Shown here in pieces: positions 16,796-26,978 of a stretch of DNA of 64,000 nt (positions are counted from its first letter, which is position 1; every line of letters starts with the position of its first letter). The notes beneath the pieces were generated by a model. The model was not told the origin of the DNA and searched no databases. It saw only the letters and a list, made by a program, of their open reading frames with translations. A program made the position numbers and the translations under genes. Source of the stretch: Acetispira formosa (nom. nud.) (lineage in GTDB: Bacteria; Desulfobacterota; Desulfarculia; Adiutricales; Adiutricaceae); NCBI GenBank assembly GCA_023525915.1, contig CP026657.1:744001-808000 (forward strand), given 5' to 3'.

Positions 16796-17314
16796 CTATA
16801 GCGACATTTTAGCGACCATGATGCGGCTGACAGCCTGCTCCACCGATAATCCGGCGGAATCCAATATCAGGCGTTCGCGGCTCCAGGCCATGTAGTCTCG
16901 GTTAACGACCTCGTCCCAGGTCGGCGGAATGAAGCCGGGTATATCCGATTGCCGGGATTCGACTCGACGTTTATGTTCACTGAGGTCTGAACAAATTACT
17001 TCTATCTCAAGATATGGCGCTTCCGATTTTACAGCCACGTCACGCCAAGCGTCACGGGTGACAGGGTAAGGATTGACGGAATCAGATATTACCGTCAGGC
17101 CCAATTTAAGATTGTCAGCCGCCAGGGCGTAGGCGGCCATGTAGCCGGAAGGACCGATTTCATCGGCTTTCTTCACCAGGCCGGATTCAACCAGCGCATG
17201 TTCCAGGGAATCGATGCGCAGTAAAGTCGCCCTGATATTTAAGGCCAGCGATCTGGCAATTGTGCTTTTACCCGTACCGGGAAGGCCGCTGAAAATGATT
17301 AACATAATCCCCAT
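16796..17314 (-). CDS. P-loop kinase-like ATPase
   Basis: 172 residues. It begins with a Walker A motif (FSGLPGTGKSTIAR) and has the layout of small AAA-type predicted kinases that phosphorylate nucleotides, sugars or antibiotics. The aspartate after strand 2 (LLRIDSLEH) and the arginine-rich lid segment (HKRRVESRQSDIPG) fit that family. The substrate is unknown. ATG 17314 or 17305 could be the start; neither has a strong ribosome site. It is a single gene, convergent with the sigma-54 activator. Confidence 0.75.
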   Translation of the reverse strand: MGIMLIIFSGLPGTGKSTIARSLALNIRATLLRIDSLEHALVESGLVKKADEIGPSGYMAAYALAADNLKLGLTVISDSVNPYPVTRDAWRDVAVKSEAPYLEIEVICSDLSEHKRRVESRQSDIPGFIPPTWDEVVNRDYMAWSRERLILDSAGLSVEQAVSRIMVAKMSL

Positions 17315-17374
17315 TCTCTTTGCTGTTGGTTCTGAATAATTCCAGTTGACTGATTTCGGTATTCCTGTTTATCA

Positions 17375-17402
17375 TTGAATGAAATTAATAAATCTATATA
17401 AT
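17375..17402 (+). promoter_or_regulatory. Sigma-70 promoter of the L,D-transpeptidase gene
   Basis: TTGAAT (17375-17380), 16 bp, TATAAT (17397-17402), 38 bp before the start codon. Confidence 0.65.
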
Positions 17403-17439
17403 TTACTGGTAAACAGGCAACCCCGTCAATAGCTGAAAG

Positions 17440-18066
17440 ATGAGAAAACCTATGTTCAAATTCCTGTTGGCCCTGCTACTTTTAAGCTGCGTGAGCCAGG
17501 CCATGGTCGTTCAGGCGGACAATGGCAAACAGCGCACCTACAAGATGCCCGCCTATAAATCGTCATTTATCGTGTCGCCGGAGGTTTATAAAAAAGCCGC
17601 CGATTATTACGCCACGAATTACAAAAAGCTGTCAAAGCGCGATAAATTTGTGATCATCGATTTTAGTCTGCACGCCAGTAAACCCAGGCTGCTCTATCTG
17701 GACATAGCCAACAAATCATTCACCACCCACCTGGTTTCCGCCGGGGCCGGTTCCGATCCGGATGGCGACGGCTACGCAACAAAATTTTCCAACACCAGCG
17801 ACTCAAAGATGTCGTCGCTCGGGGCCTACCTGACACTTAAAACCTATACCGGCAAATACGGATACTCATTATACCTCAAAGGCCTGGACAGCACCAACGA
17901 CAACGCTGAAAAGCGCGCGATTGTCATGCACCCCGCCAGCTATGTGAGTGAGGCCAACAAGCATGCCGGCCGGAGCTGGGGCTGTCCGGCGGTCGATCCC
18001 TTGATCAGCCGTGACCTCATCGACAATATAAAGGATGGGGTTATCATCTTTGTGGCAACGAAATAA
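17440..18066 (+). CDS. Murein L,D-transpeptidase family protein (YkuD_2 type)
   Basis: 208 residues with an N-terminal signal peptide (hydrophobic FKFLLALLLLSC, cleavage near VVQA-DN). The exported domain carries the conserved His (VMHPASYV) and the catalytic Cys in GRSWGCPAVD, the active site of YkuD-like enzymes that crosslink or hydrolyse peptidoglycan stems. The 'murein L,D-transpeptidase catalytic domain' family usually has this length. It acts in the periplasm. ATG 17440 or 17452 may be the start; the ribosome site is weak. It is monocistronic with a promoter and a downstream hairpin. Confidence 0.88.
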   Translation: MRKPMFKFLLALLLLSCVSQAMVVQADNGKQRTYKMPAYKSSFIVSPEVYKKAADYYATNYKKLSKRDKFVIIDFSLHASKPRLLYLDIANKSFTTHLVSAGAGSDPDGDGYATKFSNTSDSKMSSLGAYLTLKTYTGKYGYSLYLKGLDSTNDNAEKRAIVMHPASYVSEANKHAGRSWGCPAVDPLISRDLIDNIKDGVIIFVATK

Positions 18067-18152
18067 AGATGAAATCGCCAAACTCCCTTTTTCTATTTTT
18101 CCCTGCTCACTTCATGAACAGCATTGATGATCATCAAGATTATTAAAAATGC

Positions 18153-18181
18153 AAAAAGCCCTTGGAGTCCAGGGGCTTTTG
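18153..18181 (-). terminator. Bidirectional terminator between L,D-transpeptidase and pilY1
   Basis: Hairpin AAAAGCCCTTGG-agt-CCAGGGGCTTTT with a T run on both strands. A second perfect palindrome, GGGGGCTTTTAAAAGCCCCC, lies near 18217-18236, just after the pilY1 stop. Confidence 0.75.
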
Positions 18182-18247
18182 CTATGCAACACAATCAGCC
18201 TGAGGCTTTTTTCTTTGGGGGCTTTTAAAAGCCCCCGGGTTGTTTGG

Positions 18248-21200
18248 TTATTTGCGGTCGCCGACCTCCTGACCGTCGTTGACGTCAAAGCCCATGTCCA
18301 GGACTTCACGCCAACTGAGGACGCCGTTGCTGGTATCAGCCGCCTCGGGAACCTTTTGGGAGTGCTGGCCGCCCCCTTGGTTGTTGGTTATGGCTTCGTT
18401 GCCGAACATGGTGACACCAGTGGGTTTGCCGTCGCCGGCCCAAATGACGCCGGTTATCTGCGGGTTTTCGCTGTCGTCCATACCGTAGTAGTCACTGTTG
18501 TTCTTTTTCTTATTGGCCGTGTAATACCACATATCCGGCCGGGACAGCCCCGTATATGTATCGACCCCGTACATGTATCCCGACCCCGCGCCGCTGCACG
18601 GGTCGGATGACGGTTCAAAGGTGGTGAAGAACATGACCGACACAGTTGCGGAAACAGCGTAGAGGGTCGGGGTATACAGCAACATTTCATAATCGATGTT
18701 CCGCCACCAAGCCTCGGCCCCGTCGTTGCCGGCCATGTTGGGGTTGTCGACCTCGGCCGCGTTGATGGACATATAATCCCCAGTCACCTTATCCATCGTC
18801 AGGGACCGGCGGTAGCCGTCGCTCAAACTGCCCATCGTGTAGTTGCGCAGGTCACTGTACCTGTTTAAGTAGGTGGTGGCTCCGTTTCGATCGACCGCCT
18901 TGTAGCCCTCCTCCGCTTCAGTTTTGTCATGGTTCTCGACTTTGATGGTGCCGTCCCTATAGATCTTGACGTTACTGACGTCGCGTACCCTGGAGTTGTC
19001 GGCGATGGTTTCAAATGTAGGGATACCGTTTGACATCCGCTCTTTCAGACCGTAGAGGAAGTTGAGGTGATTGATCTGGCAGGACTTGTAGTCACCGCTG
19101 GCGACGTTGACGCAAGGCTTGATGTCCTTTCCATCCCACAGGCGGCCGGTTCCGAAAATAACCCAGATATTGCCGCGCGGATCAGAGGTCAGGTTGACCG
19201 GAACAGTCACGGGCCGGTCGGTTTCATAGAAGAGCGATATATACCAGTCTTTCACCGGCAGAATGTTGCCGCTGGAATCAGACATCTGGACGCGGTAGAC
19301 GCCGCCCCTGTCCAGATAGCTGTTGGCGTCCGCTTTCGGATCGCAGCCGGGGTAAAGCGCCTGGGTGGGGTTTTCAGCGTTGTAATCGGTGGGTGAATTA
19401 TTTTTGTTAAAATAATTACAATCCAACGAATAGCCTGGCGGCAGCGACTGGGTCAGGCTGAGGTATACCACCGGGTTGGCCCAACTGGTGTTTTCAGTGC
19501 CGCGCCCCCTGACCGAACCGGCCATTCCGGGCAAGGCCTCAAGGTCGCTGAAGAAGCTGTTGGGCGGAATGATCTTGGCCTGACTGGGGCCGTAAGCCGG
19601 ATTCTCGGGCGATACGCTGGTGTTGCTCGCATCCGGAAGGGTGCGCACCAGCTCGCCGGTCAGGGCGTCCAGCACGAAGACCCTGGCCTGCTGGTTGCTG
19701 TAGCCGTTATAGGCTTCGTTCCCCTGGGCAATGGCGCGGCCTTCCGGGTCATCAAAGGTGGGGCCGCTGCCGAGGACGACGTAAAAATTGTCGCTGCCGC
19801 CGGCGTTATTGCGCACCAGCATGGGCCGGGCCACGGTCAGACCGAGCTGGCTGCCGTTGTTTTTCCCTTTCTCCTTGCCGTCAAAGCGCCAGATCAGGGT
19901 CGGCTGCACTTCCGGGTCTGTGATGTCCAGGGCGAAATATTCTGAATAGAAATAGACCGGATCATCGGGATTATTGCCGACGGTGGAACTGAGGTCTATA
20001 GTCCTTCCGCCCAAGCGCAGGCCGCACAACAGGATGGTGCGCCATTCGCCGGCCTTCCATGTGTAAGTGCCGTTGGAGGCCGTTATGTCTTTGCCGGAAG
20101 TGTTTTTAACATCCACTGACACGGGGCTGAAATCCACATAATAGCTGTGGCCGTCGGCCCGGCTGTAGTCGTTGTCTTTCAGCCACTGAAGGTGCGGCAG
20201 AACCGCCTGCGGGATGAATGACCACATTTCCTGGCCGAGCTCGTATTTGACAAGCTCCTCACTGCCCTCTTCCTTGTTCAGAGGCGAGATGGAATAGCCC
20301 ACCTGACCGTCTTTCAGCGAGCCATAGAAGCCCATGTTGACGGCGTGGAGCATGCCGTCGTTGGCTCCGAAATAAGCCACCTGGCGGCGGTCGTCATATT
20401 TTCTCTTAAACTGGAGATATGACATGTCGCGATAGATGGTGTCATGACCCATTAAGGGATTGCGGACGATGACCGGCTGTGAATTGACCACATCGCCCAA
20501 ACGCCAGACGGTTTTTTCGCCGGAACCGTCCCAGGGGGAATTGACTGTCCGCGGGCGTCCGCCGGCCACATCCTCACCCAGTATGTAGCGGATGAGGGCA
20601 TTGTCGACGATTCCCGCATTACCTTCGGTCAGTTTATAGGTTTTGCGCCACCCTTGCGGCACAGCCCATTTGCCGCCATTGGTCGGCGACAGAGCCCTGA
20701 ACCAGGAGGTGAAGGCTGGTTCGCTGTTTATGTAGCCGTAAAGCTCATTGGCGGTGACATCCGATGTGGAATCGAAGCGCACGCAGACGGTGATTTCAAT
20801 ATTATCATTTGCGCCGCCTGCCAGGGGCATTATGTGCGCGATTTTCTTGCCGGCGGCTATGCCGCTGCAATCGCTGTCAGACTGGCTGGCGATTCTGAGG
20901 CTTACATTGCTGAAACCGTTGTCCCAGGCTTGTATGGACATAGAGTCGCCATTGCCGGCGTCAAGTTCCACAGGGGAATACATGTCCCGGTTGCCAATCA
21001 TCAGATAGGGAGCCAGCTTCTCGGCCTCATCGGGTTTGAACAGATTATTATCTCCAAAGGTATAGGGCGTCTTGAAGCCGTGGCCCGAAACGCCGTTATT
21101 TATGGACGCGTCGGAATTGAAGAAATATACCCGCCGCCCCTGGGTGCTGTTGCTGTTAAAGGGCCTCACCGCGGTGACGTTTTCCATGGTTGAAATCTGC

Positions 21201-24200
21201 CGGTTGAAGTCCCAGACCGTATTGATATCCTCCAGTGGTCTGGGGCCGATCACATCGCCCATCTTCGGTTCGACGAGATTGATATCATTATGGCCGAGGA
21301 GGTCACGGTGAAAGTTGACCATGGGCTTGCCGTTGGTATCGGAGATGAACTCCACCACCCAGTCCCCTTTGCTGCTTAAACCGCGTTCGCCTTCACCGGT
21401 GACGATATCGAGCTTGCCGTTGCGATTGGTGTCCTCACGCATGTTGTTCCATTGATCCATGAACAGGGCGTAGGTGCCGCCCACCCAGGCGATGGTGACG
21501 GGATTATCCTTATTTTCGCTGTCGTCCTCATATTCCGTATAATAATAGGTACGGATGGTGAGGCCGCCGCCCAGGACCGAGTTGACCGCCGAAGAATTGG
21601 CCGTCCCGACCACCATGTCGGAACTGATCTGCTTCAGGGCCATGTCCATCTGCTCCATCATGTAGGCAGGGTTGTTGACCGGGAAATAGTTGTCGGGCAT
21701 GTTGCGGCCCTTGGTGGACCATTCCTCCAGCTTGTCCGGAACGCCATTGGCGTCACGGCCCTCTTTGAAGCCGCCGTATTTGGCCGCCAGCCACAGGGGA
21801 TTGGGCGGATATTCAGCCGCCCCGGTTTTGTTGAACGCGAACAGACGGGTGGCGGTCAGAGGCAACAGGGGGCTGCCGCATTCCGGGGCCTTGTTGTTGT
21901 TTATATCGATCCAGGTTCCGGGATCGTCGTCCACTTCAACTGTTCTGACCAGGTCATTGGCAATCAGATCATGGGTATTGACCAGAGGCGTGCTGATTAC
22001 ACTCGGATGCGGCGTATCAGCCCGCTTGCAGGTGGGCGGAGTGTTGCTTTTGTGCGCGACGGTGCGGTGGGGGACGGTTGAATCGGAAACGATGTCCAGA
22101 TACAGGCCATCCGCCTCGGTGCCGCTGATGACATAGCCCACGCTGGCCGGATAGTGGTTGCTGATGTCGGAATCCAGGGCATAGGTGAACATGGAAATGC
22201 CTATGGCGTTCTTGATGCCCTCTTCTATATTACCGGAAGCTGCCACTTTGCGATAAATTATCCCGGGCTCTCCGATATAGCCGTACCAATCGATGACTTC
22301 CCCGTATTTGTTGAAATAATCGCTTTCGGATGAACTTTGGTCATAAGTCTCATCGAGGCTGGTTTTAATATAGCGGGGGTCTCTGTAATTGTCGTAGTTC
22401 AGATATTTTCTCTCTATATACCTGTCGTTGATCCAGTCACTGGTCTTGTTCCACACATCGTTGACCGCATCGTACCTATAGCCGATATCGGTTTTGTAAT
22501 CAAGCAGGTCCGCCTTGATTTTATTCTTCATAATGTCTTTCGGAACCCGGCCGCCGAAAGAACAGGTGGAATCACACTCCATGATCAGGTCAAAATAATA
22601 ACGGGCCGGCACGTCGCGGTCATAATCGCCGGAATAGCCGGCGGAGCTGCCTTCAAGAACGTCATCGAAGTTCACCCAAACCGCGCCGCGATAGGGATTG
22701 TTATTGTCATCGGTCTGCCAGTCGATGATATAGGTGTTAATCGCGTTGGTGCTGAGCATGGCCTTTTTGCGCCAGTCGCCGGGATCATCAAAAGCCTGGG
22801 CGACCACGGCCTGGGGCATGAAGGCTATGGTGCCTTTGGGGGCCGAAAATTTTATTTCCGGGAAAGGTGAAGGCAGGGCCACGGCATAGTAATCGATGTT
22901 CTGTTCCAGGGCCGTGGTGGTGCCCTCAGTGGTTTTGTCGGCCACCATTTCATGGGTGTGGCCGTAAAAGGCCACAGCCGCCACGCTGTAACTGCCGTAC
23001 ATCTGCGGCTCCACCGGGCACAGCCCGCGCACCATGGCCAGATTTTCAATCTTTTTAGGCATGCAGAGGTTTTCGTCACTGCCGCCCACATTGCTGCCGG
23101 TGGCTTCGCCCCGGTTGGTATTTGCTACGAAATAGAGTTTCTTGGGGTCTATCTCTTCCGCGGTTATTGCTTCCAGATAGGCATTCATGCTGAAGGTTTT
23201 CGGCAATTCGTTATATTTGGGCTTGGTGATGCTGGGAATGCGCTCTCTTGTCATATCGGCCGCGGCAAGATCGAATCTTTCTTCCTGATTATGAGGGGAG
23301 CCGGGCATGGAGTCCGCATCATAGCTATTGTAAACGTCGCTCAAAATCATGATGACCGGTTTGACGCAGGTGTCATTGGCGACAGCGCCGCTCTGGGTGA
23401 TCGGCGAATTCCACTTGGTGATGTACGGCAGATTCTGTTTGAAGTCAATCTCCACGCCATCTATGTGGTCATAGGCCTCGCCGTCAAGGCCCCAGGCTAC
23501 ACTGGAAAAAAAGTTTGTCGCAATGGGCGTCTTTGAATATTTATTAGTGGCCTGGTCGGAGAAATACCTGGTGGCCTCAAAAACCATTTCGCCCAAGGGG
23601 TTGCCGAAATTACTCTGGGCGGGCATGGGCCAGCTCCAGACCTTGACGCCGTTGCCCCAGTCCTCGCGCTTGGTCACCAGGCGCATAAGATCTATCGTAT
23701 GCATAATACTGGCGGATTTGTTATCTTCACCCAGTTTTTTATAAATACCGGTGGCCAGGTCAATCTGGTCGGGCGCGATTCGTGCCACGTCATGGCGGAC
23801 CACGCCGCCGTCGCGGCGCGACCCGTTGCCGTAATTATTGGTCAGCAAGCCGAAAAGCATATCGCCGCTTTCGCCGTATTTCTGCAAAAGCCCGGCCGGT
23901 TTGTAACCGGAGCCATAGCGGCGGCAGCTGCCGTCCGTTTCCAGATTGCCCGTCTCGCAGGCTTTGACGTTGAGGTTGTAATCGGTCATTTTGGGAATGG
24001 CCTTGGTGCGCTCATTCATTATAAAGCCGTGGTTGGGCGCTCCGCCGCCGTATATGTGATTAGGGTCCAGTTCTTTCGGGCGCTCTTCGCCCCGGCTGGC
24101 CGGAGACCCGACAATGACCCAATCCCAGACATGAAAGCCCTCCGGGGGCAGGACGCGGCCGGATTCAACGGCCTGATAAGGCTGCGGCACAACCGGGCTG

Positions 24201-24949
24201 ATATCGTGGGCCACTCGCATTTTCACGCTGTAACGGGCCACCATATGCACCATGCCGCTGGCCGGCTTGGATAGGCCGGTGAACTTGGTCGCGTCGTAAT
24301 ATGGGGAAGAGGCGCTCTTTTCCTTCCACATGTCGTCAGCCCAGATTTCAACACCCCAGACATGGGAGTTGCGCTGGATGTAGTCGCTTCTCAGAACAGT
24401 TTCCTCCGGTGTGTCCACCAGACGATAGCCGCCGTACAAAACCTTGCGCACAACATCCATACGGCTGGAGGTGGCCCAGTTGAGCCAGTTGCCGCTCCAA
24501 TCGTCAGCGCCGGTGCAGACGCCGCAAACTGAAGTTTTGGTGGGAAAATCCTTGTCGCCCAAAATGGTCCCCACGTCTTCCGGCGCGGTCTGAGGCGTGG
24601 CCGGGCCGCTTCTGACAAACATTTCCTTGTCGTCGACTTTGGCGCCGTTGTTAATGTCGCCATTGTAGGTGTAGCAGGAGTTGGGATCGAAAACACCCAC
24701 ATAGGTAAAACCGGGGTTGAAGCCAATATCGAGTTTCCCGTCGTCGTCAAGGTCGGAGACGTTATTGTAGGCCTGCATGAACATTTTATGGTCTTTGGTC
24801 AAAACCAGCATAACAGCCGGTTTTTGCTTGTTGACCAGAAGGAGCGGGTTTTTAGTGTAGTGGCCCAACTCCGGCACGTCCACATATTGCTGGCCATAGG
24901 CCGCGGCCGAATAAAAAAGAATGAAACACAAGACAAGGATTTTTTTCAT
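18248..24949 (-). CDS. pilY1: PilY1-like type IV pilus tip/assembly protein
   Basis: 2233 residues, much longer than the 1100-1200 typical of PilY1. A signal peptide is present (MKKILVLCFILFYSAAAYG). Calcium-loop motifs are visible: DLDDDGKLDI at about 66-75 and DTNRNGKLDI at about 1170. The PilY1 beta-propeller region starts near 1500 (FGANDGMLHAVNMG at about 1520) and continues with segments such as VVLGSGPTFDDPEGRA and IWVIFGTGRLWDG. The long N-terminal half is cysteine-containing and probably the adhesive part. PilY1 is exported, sits at the pilus tip with the minor pilins and controls retraction and adhesion. It is last in the pilW-fimT-pilV-pilX operon, 17 bp after pilX. GGAGG precedes the ATG. 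Confidence 0.92.
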   Translation of the reverse strand: MKKILVLCFILFYSAAAYGQQYVDVPELGHYTKNPLLLVNKQKPAVMLVLTKDHKMFMQAYNNVSDLDDDGKLDIGFNPGFTYVGVFDPNSCYTYNGDINNGAKVDDKEMFVRSGPATPQTAPEDVGTILGDKDFPTKTSVCGVCTGADDWSGNWLNWATSSRMDVVRKVLYGGYRLVDTPEETVLRSDYIQRNSHVWGVEIWADDMWKEKSASSPYYDATKFTGLSKPASGMVHMVARYSVKMRVAHDISPVVPQPYQAVESGRVLPPEGFHVWDWVIVGSPASRGEERPKELDPNHIYGGGAPNHGFIMNERTKAIPKMTDYNLNVKACETGNLETDGSCRRYGSGYKPAGLLQKYGESGDMLFGLLTNNYGNGSRRDGGVVRHDVARIAPDQIDLATGIYKKLGEDNKSASIMHTIDLMRLVTKREDWGNGVKVWSWPMPAQSNFGNPLGEMVFEATRYFSDQATNKYSKTPIATNFFSSVAWGLDGEAYDHIDGVEIDFKQNLPYITKWNSPITQSGAVANDTCVKPVIMILSDVYNSYDADSMPGSPHNQEERFDLAAADMTRERIPSITKPKYNELPKTFSMNAYLEAITAEEIDPKKLYFVANTNRGEATGSNVGGSDENLCMPKKIENLAMVRGLCPVEPQMYGSYSVAAVAFYGHTHEMVADKTTEGTTTALEQNIDYYAVALPSPFPEIKFSAPKGTIAFMPQAVVAQAFDDPGDWRKKAMLSTNAINTYIIDWQTDDNNNPYRGAVWVNFDDVLEGSSAGYSGDYDRDVPARYYFDLIMECDSTCSFGGRVPKDIMKNKIKADLLDYKTDIGYRYDAVNDVWNKTSDWINDRYIERKYLNYDNYRDPRYIKTSLDETYDQSSSESDYFNKYGEVIDWYGYIGEPGIIYRKVAASGNIEEGIKNAIGISMFTYALDSDISNHYPASVGYVISGTEADGLYLDIVSDSTVPHRTVAHKSNTPPTCKRADTPHPSVISTPLVNTHDLIANDLVRTVEVDDDPGTWIDINNNKAPECGSPLLPLTATRLFAFNKTGAAEYPPNPLWLAAKYGGFKEGRDANGVPDKLEEWSTKGRNMPDNYFPVNNPAYMMEQMDMALKQISSDMVVGTANSSAVNSVLGGGLTIRTYYYTEYEDDSENKDNPVTIAWVGGTYALFMDQWNNMREDTNRNGKLDIVTGEGERGLSSKGDWVVEFISDTNGKPMVNFHRDLLGHNDINLVEPKMGDVIGPRPLEDINTVWDFNRQISTMENVTAVRPFNSNSTQGRRVYFFNSDASINNGVSGHGFKTPYTFGDNNLFKPDEAEKLAPYLMIGNRDMYSPVELDAGNGDSMSIQAWDNGFSNVSLRIASQSDSDCSGIAAGKKIAHIMPLAGGANDNIEITVCVRFDSTSDVTANELYGYINSEPAFTSWFRALSPTNGGKWAVPQGWRKTYKLTEGNAGIVDNALIRYILGEDVAGGRPRTVNSPWDGSGEKTVWRLGDVVNSQPVIVRNPLMGHDTIYRDMSYLQFKRKYDDRRQVAYFGANDGMLHAVNMGFYGSLKDGQVGYSISPLNKEEGSEELVKYELGQEMWSFIPQAVLPHLQWLKDNDYSRADGHSYYVDFSPVSVDVKNTSGKDITASNGTYTWKAGEWRTILLCGLRLGGRTIDLSSTVGNNPDDPVYFYSEYFALDITDPEVQPTLIWRFDGKEKGKNNGSQLGLTVARPMLVRNNAGGSDNFYVVLGSGPTFDDPEGRAIAQGNEAYNGYSNQQARVFVLDALTGELVRTLPDASNTSVSPENPAYGPSQAKIIPPNSFFSDLEALPGMAGSVRGRGTENTSWANPVVYLSLTQSLPPGYSLDCNYFNKNNSPTDYNAENPTQALYPGCDPKADANSYLDRGGVYRVQMSDSSGNILPVKDWYISLFYETDRPVTVPVNLTSDPRGNIWVIFGTGRLWDGKDIKPCVNVASGDYKSCQINHLNFLYGLKERMSNGIPTFETIADNSRVRDVSNVKIYRDGTIKVENHDKTEAEEGYKAVDRNGATTYLNRYSDLRNYTMGSLSDGYRRSLTMDKVTGDYMSINAAEVDNPNMAGNDGAEAWWRNIDYEMLLYTPTLYAVSATVSVMFFTTFEPSSDPCSGAGSGYMYGVDTYTGLSRPDMWYYTANKKKNNSDYYGMDDSENPQITGVIWAGDGKPTGVTMFGNEAITNNQGGGQHSQKVPEAADTSNGVLSWREVLDMGFDVNDGQEVGDRK

Positions 24950-24966
24950 AAAGCCTCCGGGGAAAC

Positions 24967-25725
24967 TTATTCCGATATAGTGGTTCTGTAGAGAACAGTT
25001 ATGACAGTGTGGGGGCCCGACAGGTTTTCATTAACCTCTGCTCCAAACAGATTGCCGCTGTTGGCTCCCGGGTGGCGGCCGTTGACCGACAGGACATAAA
25101 CGCGCGGCACGGCCGAACCCACCGGGCCGCCGTGTCCGGTGGAGCCGGTGAGGGACGCGCCGGAGGCCCAGCCGTTGGTGTAGCCGCCGGAGGAGCCGTC
25201 GGTTTCCAGGCCCGCCCCGAAATCGCGGGTGATGACAACAGTGGCCACAGTTTCATCGCGCTCCACCTTGCCGTCTGGGGTATGGGTGCGCCCGCCGATT
25301 CTGATGATGTTCTCATCATTAATGCCGGAAGTGTCGCTGCCGGCCAGACCATAGCGCCGCCCGATGGAATAGGGGTCGGCGGCGTCAAGGCGATCCTGAA
25401 TCGCCAGAAGCTGGGGGCAGGTCGTGTCCAGATAGAAAGTATTGGATATCGTGTCGTTGGACAGAATATCGCAGACTGAACCGGCTCCGCGGCTGGCCAC
25501 CAGAATATCCACCAGACTGGTGGCCACATTCATGCCCGCATCGGCCCTGGTGAACGCTTCGCGGCCCAAATTGGTGTTGCCGCTGATTTGAAGCTCGGTC
25601 TGGGTATTGGTGATAATGGCCGCTCCCATTACCCCCATAATGAGCATGACTATCAGCGTAACCATCAGGATCATGCCCTGGGGGGCTGGTTTCAGCGGCA
25701 TGTCGGCGGCTTTTCTATTGTTCAT
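24967..25725 (-). CDS. pilX: PilX-like minor pilin
   Basis: 252 residues. The N-terminus matches the PilX_N type: a short leader ending in PQG, then the hydrophobic helix MILMVTLIVMLIMGVMGAA, then a conserved TELQISGN..REAF.RADAG segment. It is an inner-membrane prepilin that joins the priming complex of minor pilins. The gene lies between pilV and pilY1, the usual order. The protein is longer than many PilX proteins, with an added Gly/Ser-rich segment (about 165-200). Confidence 0.88.
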   Translation of the reverse strand: MNNRKAADMPLKPAPQGMILMVTLIVMLIMGVMGAAIITNTQTELQISGNTNLGREAFTRADAGMNVATSLVDILVASRGAGSVCDILSNDTISNTFYLDTTCPQLLAIQDRLDAADPYSIGRRYGLAGSDTSGINDENIIRIGGRTHTPDGKVERDETVATVVITRDFGAGLETDGSSGGYTNGWASGASLTGSTGHGGPVGSAVPRVYVLSVNGRHPGANSGNLFGAEVNENLSGPHTVITVLYRTTISE

Positions 25726-25781
25726 ATCAATGCCTTTTGCAAAAGGTTGTACGGCCGATGGAAAAACTCCCGGCCGTTATT

Positions 25782-26192
25782 TTAACGGCGGAGCAGCACC
25801 GCGGTGTAAACCACGCTGCGCTCAGAACCAAATGGATTTTTCCAGGTGACCCGCACGGTTACCGTATCATTCAGATTGGTGGGGGTCGTTTTTTCATAAG
25901 TGGTGAAGCGGCTGAACTTTCCGCCGGAAGCTCCGTCGCGCCCGATGAGGAGCTCGTCTTCCCGCATCTTCTCGCTGATCAGATTGGTGGGGGTGACCTG
26001 AAACTGCTCGATCTTGGATTCAGCCAGGAAAGCGGCGGCGGTGATGTCGTCGGCCATTATTCCAGCCCCGATGGCCCGAGACTGCATGGCGATGGCGGCC
26101 AGAAAGCCAACCACGATGATCACCAGCGCCACCAGCGTTTCTATCAGGGTGAATCCCGAGTTATTTTTTAAAACTCTACGCATCTCATTCAC
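25782..26192 (-). CDS. pilV: PilV-like minor pilin
   Basis: 136 residues with a class III prepilin signal: a basic leader, then NNSG-FTLIETLVALVIIVVGFLA. Cleavage after Gly with Glu5 conserved fits processing by PilD. The following QSRAIGA...AAAFLAESKIEQ matches PilV. It ends one base before fimT begins upstream, so the two are translationally coupled. Role: minor pilin in type IV pilus assembly. Confidence 0.88.
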   Translation of the reverse strand: MNEMRRVLKNNSGFTLIETLVALVIIVVGFLAAIAMQSRAIGAGIMADDITAAAFLAESKIEQFQVTPTNLISEKMREDELLIGRDGASGGKFSRFTTYEKTTPTNLNDTVTVRVTWKNPFGSERSVVYTAVLLRR

Positions 26193-26193
26193 C

Positions 26194-26928
26194 TCAATTG
26201 CTCTTTTCGGCGGTGCGGGTCAGTTTGACCAGGCCTGTGCTGTTGTTGACGTCCAGCCGCCAGGCCAGTTTATCCAGACCGGGGCCCCTGCCGGAGGGTG
26301 TGGTGTAATAGAAGGTAATGGAATAGGGAGCGGTGTTGGTGATGACCTGCCCGTTGGGGAGGAAAATGGCCACAAAACTGCTGACCTGGCGGTCGGAAGC
26401 GGCTTCATCGTCATTGGAGTCGCCGCCGTTGCGCACTCCATACTGCACAGTGCCATCGTCGCCGGAGAAATCAAACATTCGGCTGAACATGTCGTATAAA
26501 TTCATTTTGCCGGAATTGGCGGCGGTTTGGGAATATTTGACGCGCACGTTTTTCCGCATGGTATCCCCGCCGCTGATAATGTTCTGCCAACGGCCGATAG
26601 ACAAAATGCTTTTACCATCAACCACCCGCGTTTCATAAACGGCCGACTGGAGCCTTAAACCGCAGCTATTGTCGTTTTCCTGACGCTTGACGGCGGTGCA
26701 GTCGATAAGGAAGCGCACGGGCCTTTGGGTGTTGGCGGCGGTAAGCCTGGCCCTCTGCATCATGGCCAGAACGTTTTTGGCGTCGGCCCTGACGGTTATA
26801 TAGGGAATGTATTGAGCGTAGGCTATCACCGCGATGGTCATCAGTATGGCCGCGATGGCCACGACCACCATCAGCTCCAGAAGGGTGAAGCCGGAGGCTT
26901 TGTTCTTTTTTATTGGTGCTGTCAACAT
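26194..26928 (-). CDS. FimT/GspH-type pseudopilin
   Basis: 244 residues with the prepilin motif KASG-FTLLELMVVVAIAAILMTIAV and a C-terminal GspH/FimT-like domain. Two cysteines (about residues 76 and 87) may form a disulfide. Position and size fit a FimT/FimU minor pilin needed to prime pilus assembly. It lies 50 bp after pilW and abuts pilV. Confidence 0.85.
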   Translation of the reverse strand: MLTAPIKKNKASGFTLLELMVVVAIAAILMTIAVIAYAQYIPYITVRADAKNVLAMMQRARLTAANTQRPVRFLIDCTAVKRQENDNSCGLRLQSAVYETRVVDGKSILSIGRWQNIISGGDTMRKNVRVKYSQTAANSGKMNLYDMFSRMFDFSGDDGTVQYGVRNGGDSNDDEAASDRQVSSFVAIFLPNGQVITNTAPYSITFYYTTPSGRGPGLDKLAWRLDVNNSTGLVKLTRTAEKSN

Positions 26929-26978
26929 TCCAGTCCCTTTTAAAGTGTTTTGAATGAACGTTTCAGTGGCCCGTTTTT

